Source of the DNA: Steinernema hermaphroditum
Taxonomy: Eukaryota; Nematoda; Chromadorea; Rhabditida; Steinernematidae
Assembly (NCBI GenBank): GCA_030435675.1
Contig: CM059624.1
Coordinates: 10,874,769 to 10,938,768, forward strand
DNA: 64,000 nucleotides
Direction of reading: 5' to 3'
Shown here: positions 43,325 to 55,499 of the stretch, one piece after another
Layout of the letters: every line of letters begins with the position of its first letter
How positions within the stretch are numbered: position 1 is the stretch's first letter
Notes under the pieces: model-generated
Databases searched by the model: none
Told to the model about the DNA's origin: nothing
The model's input: only the letters and a program-made list of their open reading frames with translations
Program-made: the position numbers and the translations under genes

Positions 43325-43799
43325 GGCGGAATCTGATAGGATTGAGCAGATCTGCCCTCTTATTAGACCAGTGCGTAATTGCGTTGTAAATAATACCGTA
43401 ATTTACTGGTTTTTTTTTTTGTGAATCGAGGATATTTGTCACAAAGGTGAATGACAGGTGAAAGTTAAATGGTGTTGTTTGTGATCATTGGGACGACCAC
43501 TTTGACATGCTTCAATTGTCCTTCAAAAAGAGCATACTTCGCTATAAATACAAAGCTACAAAGTGCCGGGGAATCGTCAAGACTTCCGCTATTTCAACCC
43601 CATATTATGATGCAAAGCTGTTCCTAGAAAAAAAAAGACAAAAATGTATCCTCAGATGTCGATGTGTCGATAGTTCCGCAATAAAGAGAGACATGAGATC
43701 CAAGTTCTCTCAACAATGGGGCCAAGGAACATAGGAAAAAAATACAAGGGAGCGTTTCGCAATGTACGCCTCAAATCGAACTGAAAATTTGCCTACAGG

Positions 43800-44250
43800 T
43801 AAGAATACGTCGGTCGGTCGTTCTCGGCCGTCGTTGTTGGCGCAATGATCGCCCCGGCTCCCAGAAGGCCTGGAACACCAGGGAGCCGTAGTTCCACCGT
43901 CTCGCCAAAAAGCCCGTCACGACCGCCCGACTCTACCCGCGCCGCCAGAGAAGCCGAAGAAGCGTTGCAACTCCGAAGTCCGCGCCGCCAGCCGAACCGA
44001 AGATGACTCTCCGCTCCGTTGGCTCTACTCCACCGCTATTCCACTTCCGGAATCAGCTCTTCACGACTTCGATGCCCGCGCAAACTAATGGGAGCGCTGC
44101 ATTCTATTCGGATTCGTCTGCTCCACCGAAATCAGAAGAAAATCAGCGACCACGGTGTGACTATGTTCTTCTTTGTGCATATATGAGACGTCCTGCACGG
44201 CGTAAGCCGTTGATTCGGGAAGATAAATCGTGTAAATCGTGTAAAAAATC
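43800..44250 (-). repeat. Family A repeat, inverted copy
   Basis: Contains GATCGCCCCGGCTCCCAGAA, GGCCTGGAACACCAGGGAGC and the GTGCATATATGAGACGTCCT edge, in the same order as the 31150 copy. It ends near a short direct repeat of AAATCGTGTAAATCGTG. Confidence 0.7.
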
Positions 44251-47200
44251 GTGTAAGAATACGTCAGTGAACGTTAACTCCAAAATCCCATTGGCTTACA
44301 CGCACACCTGACCATGTAAACGTCCTTTGAAAATTATGTCTAAATTATGTTATTATGTCGCTGGCTCTTCATTTCAACAGCTCAGGCTTTGAGTACCTTT
44401 TCAGTAACCTTTTCAGTCCGATGTGCGGCGGACACTCTGGAACGTTACTTTTTTAGAGCTCAGATATGTCAGACCTGTCGGATAGAATATCTCAGTTGTA
44501 AGTACAAAGCCACAAAGTGCCGGGAAATCGTCAAGACTTGCACTACTTCAGCCCCTTTTGTGAATCCCTATGTTGTCAGCAAATCTACTTCTACAAAAAC
44601 ACAAATTTATTTCAAAATTTATAAGCAATGACGCGTCAAACTAGGTATGTAAATAATGTCTTAAGAGATATGGTTAGCCGAAGCCGATCTTGAAGGACGA
44701 TTCTGCATATAAGTAACAGTGCATTTTGTGCCTTTGGCATTTTTCTTTCCTTCCTGTTTTCCTGCCTTTCCTGAAGCACCAAAACATGATTCGTGACCAT
44801 TTGATCACTACGTGATCATTTGAAGCTAACACTTAAAACTCAAAATTTCCATCAATGGTGAACACAAATGTTCCTTCCAGAAATTTCTGTGTGTTTTCCG
44901 CCCTTCGTTGACAACTCTTTGCGTTTATTTTCAACAACGTGACGTGCTCTCTTAGAAGCCGATCGTTCCAACGGGCGTCGCTCCTCGAAGAGAGGCCTCG
45001 TTGGTCTCCGCTCGCTTCTTCCCTCGGAGGGAACTGGTTGCTTCTTCGTGTTTGTATCGTGGCGTTGCATCGTCGTTTCCATCAGAAATCAACACTCTGA
45101 GACAAAGTGGAGGTTGCGACGATTACGCGATTCTTTGCGCCTCGGGGCACCAGCGCCCATCTGTCAGCGGCGTCGACGAGGCCTGCCCAAGACCAGGCGG
45201 CCGAAACCTGTCCGCGGTGATCGCGCCTCCCTCCTTTTTATGGTCATCGGCTAGCTAGCGCCTCGTGCGTTCCACTTACGCATTGCGCAAGCGCATCGCC
45301 TCGAGGAACATCTTCGTGCTCCGCGCCATTCCCGCACAGAGTCGTTTTGAAACTCTTGTTCTGATACGTTTGAGATTCGCATTTCTGTTTTATGGCTATT
45401 TAAGGCGATCATCGAAAAACAGGTACATAGGAGATCGATACTGATCGATTTCTTAGCTACTGAAATACCCGATATTTGAGATCTTCACCTTAGACTGTAC
45501 CCCTCACGAAACATAATCCTCTGAATAGCACCAATGTGGATACGGGATTCAGTTCGTATCTTGATGAGTCAGTGGCAAAATTTATCTTTTGGCGTAGACG
45601 ATCTCCACAGGCGACCTTGATTCTGCTGAAAGCAGTAGTTCTCATATTTTACCCTTCGATTGAATGCACTTTTTCGGCCGCCTTTTCCGATCAGATTCCA
45701 AAGTTAATTTCCTTTCTTCTTAACGAAGTTCGTGACTATTATTAGATTAATTCACTGCCGGCCTTCAACGTCCTCTGTTTTGAACCTTGCGTCACACCGA
45801 TATGATCTCCTCTCACAAAAAGTCGTCCCCCGCTTTCGCTTTTTTCTCGTCTCCTGCGTCATCAAAGGTCGCTACCCAAGATCACCTGGCAAGCCCGCCA
45901 TTCGGCGAGCGGCGAAACCCTCCGAACAGCGTCCTGCAGCAGCTCCATCTCATTTCCGACGACCAAGGTCAGCATCATTTTTCTCCCCTCCTTTTCGGCG
46001 AAAACGACAGCTGACGCTGATTTGCAAATTTCAAATCGCCCCTTAAAATCGATTACTCTGTTTGTTTTACGTGCTTTATTACTTATTTGGGCTGTGTGGA
46101 CTTCGGACGCGTTTCCCGTGGAGATCGGCGGGCCACGAGGAGCGCCAGACGTCATCGATAAGTTTTATCAGCGCCAGGTTTTTGATCGTTTGTGTGAATG
46201 GAAAGCGTGACTCACTGTTTGTTCCGAATGCTCCACTTGACAATGGTTCCTCAAATTAGACAGCAAGGAAGAGAATCGGTCAAATAACGGCATGCACAAT
46301 GGGCAGAGTTGTTCATTGGTTTTCGACATTCCAAACATGCAGAAGTTGTTTTCGTTTTTATTGATTGTATTACACTAAACGAGATATTTTACAACTAAAT
46401 GTTACACAGGTGGTAGGTGTTTCTATATAAAGCATTGCAGTTTTTCAGAATAGAGTAAAAACAAGGTGGTATCCGTATTGATTGCGATCCAGATCAGATG
46501 TGTGAAATGAGCTACAAAGATCTTTCACCTTTTGACCCTTCATGGGACTAACCGTTCCACTTGATTTTGCACAATTTCGGAATACTTTGGTGACCTCTGT
46601 TTTCTGGCGTCAGCTATCCACATCTGCGGCAGCCCGTGAATGCCTATTCAAGGTGTCCAAAAAGATAACTTCAGACAAAAGTCTAGGAAGTAATTTCTGA
46701 GAGCATCCAAACGAGAGACCGGTCGGAAGACAAAATAAACCGACTGCTCTCACGATCTGAATGTCCGAATGGCTTTCTAGACAGCTAGACCTAGGCCTAA
46801 ACGTTGGGACACGGTGTATGAGCTGAGCAGATTGGCAAGGTGCACTTCAAACCACATTACAAAACCATCGGTAGCCTATGACTTTTGTTTCTTGACATCT
46901 ATTTTGGGGTTTTGAAATGATGCACTTTTCCACTGGAATGTACTTGGCATAAACAGAGCATGTCTCCACTTAAGAGTTGTGAGATTTTCAACACTTTATC
47001 TCGAAGACAAACTCTCAAATCTAGGATTTCTTGCAAGGAACATCAATGAAATAAATGGCTGTGAGTGACGGAATCGATAAGAGTATGGGGAAGTTCCGAA
47101 AACACCCGCCGGCAATCGATAGTCCCCTGATCTCTCTGCCAGTCCTCGACCCTTCCATGTTTCCTGTGTCGGCACTCGACGTGCCGTCGTCACTTTGTTT

Positions 47201-50200
47201 TTGTTGACGTCGCCTCCGCCCGAAGATCAACCACTCGCTGTCACGTTTCTCTTTCAGTCGACGCCACCGAAGTAGCTTCCTTATCAGTCGCCAAACCGTT
47301 CGACTTTGTTCGATGACCAAGGAAAAACCCCCAAAAGAACGGACCTTTCGTTTCGTCGCTACTGACTCGTTGAGAAAGCGCGCTTTTAGATTGTTGCTGG
47401 CATCTTTTGGGAAAAGTATTGAATTGATTTGAATGCTTACATTAAAATGATTACATTGAGGAACTTTTTACATCGAAATTAACTGTAAATACTGTTCAAA
47501 TATTACATGTTTACCTTATCGGATATTTAGTACGTGCGATAGATGGTACAGCTGCGATATATAGTTCATATACCCGTTCATATACTATATAACCGGACTG
47601 CATTTGTCAATCATTCACCTCTACTAACCAGCATCAGTTTATTCATGACAGTTAGAATGAGCTTACTGGATCAAGTGAAGAGGAGCAGCGCCCCCCCCCC
47701 CCCCCTCTTCTAAAAAGGGAGCCATTGCGATTTGGTGTGATCCATCCAACCCATTGTCTTACAAACCCCCATAGGATAGGAGAAGTTCAACCGGCGGATG
47801 GAGGCTGAATTGGCCGATCGAATGAGTCAACGCCTGTCGCCATTGGGACAGCGTTGCCAACTCAGCGGTGTCCCGTTTTGGATCATTCGAGATTTTCAGA
47901 CTATCGACGTTTGAGTCACCAGCAAAAGAGACGCACTTCTTTGCCACTTGGTCTGTATTTCGAAATTTCCGAATTAATATCCTCGTGTGCTCACTACATA
48001 CCAGAGCTGCCAATGAGTCCGAAAACGAGTCCTCCTTTGTTCTGACTCGAGACTTGCACTCGCTTTTTGGGCATTCAAAATTTGGCGCAAGACTTTTTCG
48101 TCTCGAATTTTATGAACAGTGCATAAGCTTATAGCAATTACATCTTTCTTAGTGCCGTATGCTTATATTTTCAATTGATCAGATTAGAATATTCAAATAC
48201 CACTTTGTAAACCCACCACATCCAGACCAAAGACGGCACACAAAGGGTCAAAGTGCGTCACTTCCTCTTTCCACAAAGACCACAAAACTCACGTGGCCGT
48301 CCTGTCTTATCTCCTCTTCGTTCTCCCTCGGGCACGCGTCCCTTTCAGAGTACGCACCGATGTGCCAGCTACCGCCCCTTCCGTTTACCTTCGCGTGCAC
48401 CGCGTCAACAAAAACAGCGTTCAGCATATCTACCTGAGCGGGTCGTCGCTGTAAAGAAGTCATCGGCCTCCGATGTTTATTCGTGCCGCCTGAGTAGCGG
48501 CAAAGCACTGAACTGGCTCCGCTTTGTTTATTGCTGCGCCCCGCCGGACCGTTTTCTGATCGCGCAGTTGATCTCGGAAGAAGTCCCACTGGAGTTTGAT
48601 GCGTTCGATATGGAGATTCTAGTGAGACATGTCTTGATAAATTTGATAAATTTAGATCCAGGTTATGCCCTAAGAAAAGAGGGTTTCCCTTGCTAATGAA
48701 GTGAAATACATGTGCTGAGGCCTAAACAACTATCAAAAACAACTACTATTTTGATACTGTTAAAAACGTTTCTCTACAAATACCATTATGCAGGAACTGA
48801 AAAAGACTCAAGAAGGTTGCGAAACCATCTTGAGTCTTTTTTAGTTTTTTAGTTTATTAGAGATTTTTCAGTCTGAAGATCAAGACAGAATGTGTCGTGC
48901 TCAAATACCTCAGCAAATCCAGGAATATATAGGTTTTTAGGTGAATCCCTATTGACCGATATTTGAAACATTCATGTTATGATTTTACAGGTTTCTGAAT
49001 TCGTATAAAAAACTCACCCAAAGCACAAACCTTAAGTCGTTTAAAAGAGAACCTCTTTATGAATCTCATAAGTCCCCCCATGCCATGCTCTTCATCGGTG
49101 ACTCCGATTGCTTTTGTGTCCGATCAGCTGCAACAACATCTCCACCGCCTTATCGCCTTGTGTTATCTTTGCACGCAAAGCGTGAATCTCGCACGTTCGA
49201 TTCCTTCCAACAAACGACCTGGGAATCGTTAGCTGCAGACGACGAGTTTAAAGCGTTGTGCTCGTTGGAACGATTTCTGATGCTTCTCGGCGGCGATAGC
49301 GTCGAAATTCAAAGTGAACCACATGTCTGTCGCGCTCGCGCTGACCTTGATCAACCAGAGAGTCCTCGCGGTGGAAAGTTGTGACCAGCATGTGACTCCC
49401 GGTAGATTGTGAAAGAAAAGAAACGAGAACGGTCTTTGACAGTAAATGCACTTCTGCAAAAGACAAAGACCTAAAATTGCACTTTGTGCACATATAAGTC
49501 GAAAAGAGAACATCATTGGGGCAAGAGCCCGGGGTTAGAAGTGAGTTGATTGGATGTAATGCATCAAAATGACGAATGAATTGCTTTCCGTGCCCGACTC
49601 AACCTCCAGCGTGCTCTGCGGCCTCGTCCATTTGTCGTTTGGTCGCCTTCTGTATTCCAATTCTCGTGACTATGTCAACAAGAAATTCTTTTTGAAAACC
49701 GGTTTAGCAGTTTAAGATACGTTGCGATGGCCAGTGGCAACCTTGACAACGGATGTCAAACCTCAGGACACGTGTATAAAGAACTCACCCAAGGGTTTCC
49801 GGTATTCGTATAGCCGAAAGGTGTCCTCCGATTTCGGATTTTACGCCTTGTCTAACCATTGAGTGCTATTCCAAAGGGAAGAGGTGTACCCAACCTTATA
49901 TCCAACATATACAGGGCGTCAAAGAACCCCCTACTTCTTCTACAGACAGATATTTCAGTCTATCGGATGGTCAGGGAAGTCGACTGATTTCTCGCAGGTC
50001 TGCTAGAAAGGAGTGATTGCCATTGTCTACAGTGTCTGTCTGGGAGACTCACACAGGAGTGTCTATCTGTGACCCCTGCACTTTGTGTACATATATGTGA
50101 CATGAAGTATAAAAAGGGAATCACTTCCTTCTAGCAGATCTGCATGAAATATATTCACTGCTGAATAAACAATTCCTGCACAGAATTTATACGTTTACAC

Positions 50201-50600
50201 AAATAAAGCGAAGCCTCAGGCGCTTCCCTCTTCTTGTGATACTGATCTCAATGGGCCAAAAAAAGAGAGTATGACGAAGCGAAGCCAATCAAGTTCAGGG
50301 ACTTCCTCTTTTGACGTAATGTCCTTTGGGCCCGTTGACACTTTTGATCCGATAAGGGCATGCCCCCATAGCCAACCTCGTACCCTATCGATCCGCCCCT
50401 CTGCCACCCTCAACAGTGCACCCCAAAACAGCGTCTTCACGCGTGAACCGATCACGTTGTCTACAGGCGCGAAACGAGTTTTTCGCCTTCGCCCTTTGGC
50501 GTTCAGTTTTATCGTCGACTCCATCGCCGCCGCGTGAAAGTGAGCGCTTCGTTGCATCATTTAAGCCGCGGCGCTTTATCTCCTCCAGTCAGTCGGCTCC
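44251..50600. other. Gene-poor region
   Basis: I found no gene that I can support in 6.3 kb. Weak candidates are a basic 76-residue minus frame at 44852-45082 starting with a true ATG, a plus frame at 46022-46210 whose translation contains a signal-like stretch (FVLRALLLIWAVWTSDA) but begins with TTG, and a plus frame at 48253-48696 lacking an ATG. A run of 15 C residues lies at 47691-47705. The block CAGAGTTGCTCTATT-type and CAGATAGACA-type short repeats were seen but not classified. The imperfect hairpin at 48800 is listed separately. Confidence 0.35.
48800..48842. repeat. Short perfect hairpin with T-tail
   Basis: AAAAAGACTCAAGA, then AGGTT, a GCG loop, AAACC and ATCTTGAGTCTTTTTT. About 19 base pairs with one mismatch and a 3-5 nt loop. 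It looks like a bacterial terminator, but in this context is more likely a foldback scrap or small RNA precursor. Confidence 0.7.
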
Positions 50601-50609
50601 TTTCAGAGA

Positions 50610-53151
50610 ATGAAGTGGGTTGTTCACTTGGAAAACGGCCCGAGACGCGTCAACCACGCAGCCGTCGCCATCGGCGACCTCGTCTACTCCTTTGGGGGCT
50701 ACTGGTCCGGCGACGACTACAAGTGCACGAAGACCATCGACGTGAACGTACTCGACACCAGTAAGTTTTCTGATCCACTTAGACCCTGATGTACACTAAC
50801 TACATACACAGTTTACCGTATGCACAATTTTCGGAGAACCTTCGCTTACATTTTTCGTCGGAAATGATTTAATCAATGATCAGGCAGCAGCCCTTTTAAA
50901 GCAAACTAAACGGCGTTAAAGAGGACTGTGAAAACACGATGATTTATAGTAGTACACTTTAACCATCTGGTTCCACAAGGTAAAACCTGTTAAGTGCCTT
51001 TGAGCCCTGTCCTCTAAGACGCGCATCTTATTTTGGAATGTCTTATAACTTCCTTGTTTTGTTATTATATTTATATTCCTAAATCAGTGGCCCTACGTCA
51101 GGCAGGACGTCTTATAAATGCGCAGGAAACACAAATAAGCTGTATTATGACGACATTATAGTCGAAGCCAGCAATCCCATCAGTTTGCTCAGGCATCGAA
51201 GCGGCGAAGAGCTGAATCCAATAGCGTCAAAATGGTACGGCGACAGGGTGAAGGGTGATTACGGTCTCTTGTTCCGTTTTAAATGACGACTAAGATGTTA
51301 TGACACATCGAAACAAAACATGAGTGATCTCTGTCTCTACGTCTGGGCAAACACTGAACAGTGCAATTTGAAGTGGCGAAGTAAAACTGAATACCGGTTA
51401 CCAAATAAAAAAGTCACCCATTTTGATATTACACCACTTTCTCATATTAACCAGTTCTTTAAGTCGTCGTCCAATCCTCTGCTCGTTAGTCACTTGAGCT
51501 TTTGAAACATCTTCGAGCTTAGTCATCAGCTAGATCTTATCTCAATGATCTGAATCTGCAACTCAGGTTTTGAGCAATCAGTTGGATCGCGTCACACTTA
51601 TCGGCTGGAAATCGAAAGTTCGATGACGTAAGGCATTGTGCGAACTCGTTCCGATACCGATCGGTGACAGTCGCCTCATCCCTGACCGGTCCCGTTGGCG
51701 CACAATCCGACTGTCGTCTTTTTTGCAAACCTAATCATCGAATCGAAATCCCTGACAATACATTCTTGTACCTTGCAGACACATTCCGATGGCACCGTCT
51801 AACCAGCACGACGTCCCCGTGCTCAAGTCGACCCTCCAGCCGAACCTGCACCTCCCCCACATACGACTCAGGATACATGTCCGGAGACGGCAGCGACTCC
51901 GACGATGGCACTCTCCGAGTGGACCGCGGATTCGGCGGATCGGCACCCTACCAGCGCTATGGGCATACTGTAGTGGCGTATAGCGGAAAAGCATATGTGT
52001 GGGGTGGCCGAAATGACGAGAAAGGCGCTTCTTCTAAATTGCACGAGTACGATCCAGGTATGTGGTCTTCCCAGTGCAACATTATGAGGAAAGATTAGCG
52101 GAGAACACGTGGAGGGTGGTGGACACACGTGGAAAGATTCCTCCGGCGCGAGACGGTCATTCGGCGGTGGTCGTCGACGACAACATGTACATCTTCGGCG
52201 GATTCGAGGAGGAGTTCCAGCGATTTTCCAATGAGACCTACTGCTACAACTTCACGACGGCGCAATGGAGTGAAATCGTAACGAAAGTGGGTCTTTCTCA
52301 TACAAAACATCCACACAAATCCATCCAAACTTTGACATCATTTATGAAACCGCTGTTCAGGGCACTCCACCCATATTTCGGGACTTCCACACCGCCGCCG
52401 TCATAAACAACAACATGTACGTCTTTGGAGGACGCGGAGACTACATGGGCCAATTCCACAGTAACCGCGACTTCTATTGCGACAAACTGAAGGTCCTCAA
52501 TTTGGCCACATCTGAATGGTCCGAGCCGAACGTATCCGGAGACGTTCCTACTGGAAGGAGATCTCACTCAGCTTGTATGACAGCTACATAACGCGGTTTG
52601 TATACTATTATTCAACTCTTTTCAGGGACCTACAACGACAAAATGTACATTTTCGGCGGCTTCTACAGCGTGGGCGACAAACACTACAACGAGCTGTTCG
52701 AGTTCGACCCGGCCACGAACAGGTGGACCCAGATCAGAGCTCACGGCCTGTGCCCAACCCCCCGAAGACGTCAGTGCACGGTCGCGTTGGGACACCGCAT
52801 CTTCCTTTTCGGCGGGACGTCGCCGTGCCGGAAAGTCGGAAACGAGAACTACTCCTACAACACGGGACTTCAAGACCTCGACGACCTCCACATCCTCGAC
52901 TTCAGTACCTTGTCCATCCTCACGGCCTTTCTAAATAAGTGCTTCTAGGCCCCTCTCTCTTCACTCTGTCCGCCGTCCGAGTGATCGACCTCAACTTCCA
53001 CAAGTCCTATGCTCACTACCTTCCTGCCACAATCAAGTGAGGCTTGGCTGTGTGATGTGACAATGACGGCTCTTTTAGCAAAACTCTCATCGACATGACC
53101 ACGACAAACAAAGCGAGCATTCCTCCCTCCCGTTTCGATCTTCAAGGCTGA
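50610..53151 (+). CDS. KLHDC3: Kelch domain-containing protein 3 homologue
   Basis: Seven exons in phase give 423 residues: 50610-50760, 51779-52057, 52099-52286, 52361-52574, 52626-52904, 52949-53036 and 53079-53151. The protein opens WVVHLENGPRRVNHAAVAIG (human WTVHLEGGPRRVNHAAVAVG). Kelch repeats follow with VYSFGGY, AYVWGGRNDEKGA, MYIFGGF, MYVFGGRGDYMG, MYIFGGF and IFLFGGTSP, each followed by W-containing strands, then LDDLHILDFSPSL. KLHDC3 is a substrate receptor of CUL2 ubiquitin ligases that reads C-terminal glycine degrons and was first linked to meiosis. The 1018-nt first intron is unusually long and holds a family A repeat fragment. The loop at about residues 70-110 has a serine-rich insert absent from the human protein. 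ATG follows TTTCAG by 3 nt. Confidence 0.92.
51095..51250 (+). repeat. Family A repeat fragment in KLHDC3 intron 1
   Basis: CAGGACGTCTTATAAATGCG, then GCAATCCCATCAGTTTGCTC and GGCATCGAAGCGGCGAAGAG parallel 2625-2760 of the long copy. Degraded, about 155 bp. Confidence 0.5.
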
Positions 53152-53154
53152 CTC

Positions 53155-53603
53155 TTCCCTGTAAATATCTGTACAAAGCATTTACTCTTTGCGCAACTAG
53201 TTAGTGACGTCGGCATAATTTGTAAATATCGTATGTGTTCCTTCGATGTATGCGTGCGTGTGGTAAGTGTACACGCGGTGACGCAAGTGTTGTTAAGTCT
53301 CTATTTCCTCTTTTGGTAATGTACACCGGTATGATTGTGCCTTCAAAGTTGATAAAAGTTCTTATTTTTGTCTTTGCATATGTACTGAAGTAAAATAAAA
53401 GTATTTGACGGAATGATTAACGGTGGATTTGAACGATACAAACATACAAAACGATGCAAAAAGAGGCTTGAGAGGACGATCAGTATGATTAGATCATCTT
53501 CATGTATGCATGGTTTTCATGAATTTTACAAAAACCATCTTTGAACATGGTCATTTTCGCGTTTTTATGAGAACAGTGAAGAGATATCACTGAAAAAAAA
53601 GTT
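53155..53603. other. 3' flank of KLHDC3
   Basis: AT-rich 3' UTR-like sequence with an AATAAA at about 53394-53399. Nothing else is seen. Confidence 0.4.
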
Positions 53604-53685
53604 CGCAGCGAGCAGGGTTCGAACCTACGCGGGCAATGCCCATTGGATTTCAAGTCCAACTCCTTAACCACTCGGACATCGCTGC
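53604..53685 (-). tRNA. tRNA-Ser (anticodon TGA)
   Basis: On the minus strand the seven-base acceptor stem GCAGCGA pairs with TCGCTGC. The D arm reads GTCCGAGTGGTTAAGGAG, the anticodon loop CTTGAAA gives anticodon TGA, there is a class II variable arm (GGGCATTGCCC), and the T arm reads GGTTCGAACCC. The discriminator base is G, as usual for serine tRNAs. No intron. It decodes UCA. Confidence 0.95.
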
Positions 53686-53843
53686 ACGAGTCTTCGCTCG
53701 CTCAATTTCCTATGACTTTAATGTGACCACTGTTTCTATGCCTTGAAACCAACCTGAGATGCGAAAAATGTATATTTTGTTAAAAGTTGAAAGTTGAAAA
53801 TATGGTTCAATAAATAATCATACAATAATTTTTGGCGCTGTTT

Positions 53844-54168
53844 CTACGGAATCGTGGGAGGTGCGCCTTCCTGTTTTGGTGGAAGTCCGGGATTTCCGAA
53901 GCAGCTCAGAATGGCTGAGACGTCGAGTTGGTTCTTCCTGGTGGGATAGCAGATACCGTGACAGGGTTCCGTCAGGCAGTTCCGTCCACAGCACTGTTGA
54001 TCCCAGCGACATCCTTCAGGACAGTCTGAAACGTGGAATGACGACTCCCAATTAAAGGTTAAGGGAATTACTGAATGGGACTTCTATGGCGACTTCGACT
54101 TCAGGAGGAGTCGTTGATTTTTGAGCGAAGGCAAGGATGGTCAGGGAGAGAAGGACCTGAATTGACAT
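53844..54168 (-). CDS. Secreted cysteine-motif protein, single module
   Basis: Two exons, 54072-54168 and 53844-54025, give 92 residues. A signal peptide (MSIQVLLSLTILAFA) is followed by a short acidic linker, then CPEGCRWDQQCCGRNCLTEP and CHGICYP, which fits CX3CX5CX4CX4CX3C exactly, with the conserved Q, the Pro before cysteine 5 and a Gly after it. A proline-rich tail with one more cysteine follows. The module is the same as the two in the protein at 61395. Secreted; function unknown. A GTGAAATC tandem (3-4 units at 54181-54205) lies just upstream of the ATG. Confidence 0.7.
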
Positions 54169-54169
54169 T

Positions 54170-55499
54170 ATTGGACTTTCCGTGAAATCGTGAAATCGTG
54201 AAATCATGGACTTTCCGTCTCGTGGAAAAAAAAACATACAGTGAAGAGAAAGAAGAAAGTGTTCGCTGTGAGCATCTCTATTTTGGACGAAACTAGAGAA
54301 CTAGCTGCAAACGAGGCACACACTTGACCCATGGTGCTCCTTAAGAAGGGCGTCAAAAACCTGTTCCACTAAAGGTGCACTGTGGAAGAAGGAAGAAAGT
54401 TCGCGTGTAGCAATCAGGTTCTTTGGAGTGAGTGCATAAAAAACGGCGTCGAAAAAGCCATCCAGGATATCGCCTAGTGCTCGATGCAAAAATGTTGCGA
54501 ACAGGATGCGATAGCAACGAGAACCTTTTTGGCGAAAACGCAACTCGAAATTTCGTCCCAACAAAACAGAAAAACCCGGGGCGTACTCGGTGGTAAGGCA
54601 AGAGTTACAAATGTCAAAAAGATGTCAAATGAACTCATCGTTTTGGGAATAACGGTCGTGATATGGCATGGAGGGACACCGTGATCAGGCCAATCGGTCC
54701 TAGTGGCACTTGTTTCTCTTTCAGTTTTCCACCTTCGGCCCAATTCAGTTGCAGAAGGGAGAATCTAAAATTCAGCGGTTGAACCTAGAACAACGGAGCT
54801 GAGTGACCAAACAGTCGTAAAGCGCCGAAGCTGCAAGTTCTTAATTTCGATGTCGCCGTATGTCTTCACTCCCTTCTCCTCCAGTGGCCAATACTGTGCG
54901 CACTCGGGCTGCCGATTTTCGATGACACTGCTCAACTGTCAGATGGTGCCACGATACTTGGGTAACAATGACCACAACATGATGACGTTCTCGGACTCTT
55001 CTTGCAACACCATGCGCCAGAAGTCGGCGATCGTGCAGTTAACAACTTTAAATTCACAGTTTACAAGATAACAAATTAACAAGTCAACAACAATTCCGTT
55101 AGCTTTTCATAGGACGACAACACGAGAACGAAGAGGCTACGAAAACCCGTGTACGTCGTTTACGTGAACCATCTGTTAACATTTACCGTAACCCAGTACC
55201 AACAAGCGTTCGCACTGAGGGATTTTACCGATGAAATGCTTGGAAAAAGTGATGTTTGGTCTCGCAGTGAAGTGCGGGTACGGTATTTGCGCAACCGCTG
55301 CTCTTGTTTGTCTGGATTTCTAGATACTACGCGGCTTCACTTTGTGAGTCACCTTATTTACGACCGTATTCTGTAGTTTGGCCATCGCAGAACACTTCGG
55401 TGTCTGTAGGAGCTATACGCGTAATGTATTTTGTTGATCATGTGGATATAATCAACTTTCTATTGATCTCCACGGTATGCTATCATTTTCAGAACCATT
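54170..55499. other. Intergenic sequence upstream of the helicase gene
   Basis: Open frames on both strands at 54301-54743 look spurious. The 55175-55230 stretch is the third copy of the 48-bp repeat that flanks the tRNA-like element at 22532-24482. No gene is supported. Confidence 0.4.
55175..55230 (-). repeat. Solitary copy of the 48-bp repeat
   Basis: GTTAACATTTACCGTAACCC and continuation to GGGATTTTACC, matching 24441-24482 directly and 22520-22579 inverted. It is 270 bp upstream of the helicase start. Confidence 0.6.

Noticed and set aside
46022..46210. Possible secreted peptide with a signal-like helix
   Set aside because: The frame begins with TTG and has no upstream ATG or acceptor that fits; support is too weak.
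47691..47705. Run of 15 C residues
   Set aside because: A simple homopolymer; possibly an assembly or sequencing artefact, with no structure around it.
48253..48696. 147-codon plus frame
   Set aside because: It begins with GTG, mixes unrelated compositions and has a competing frame on the other strand.
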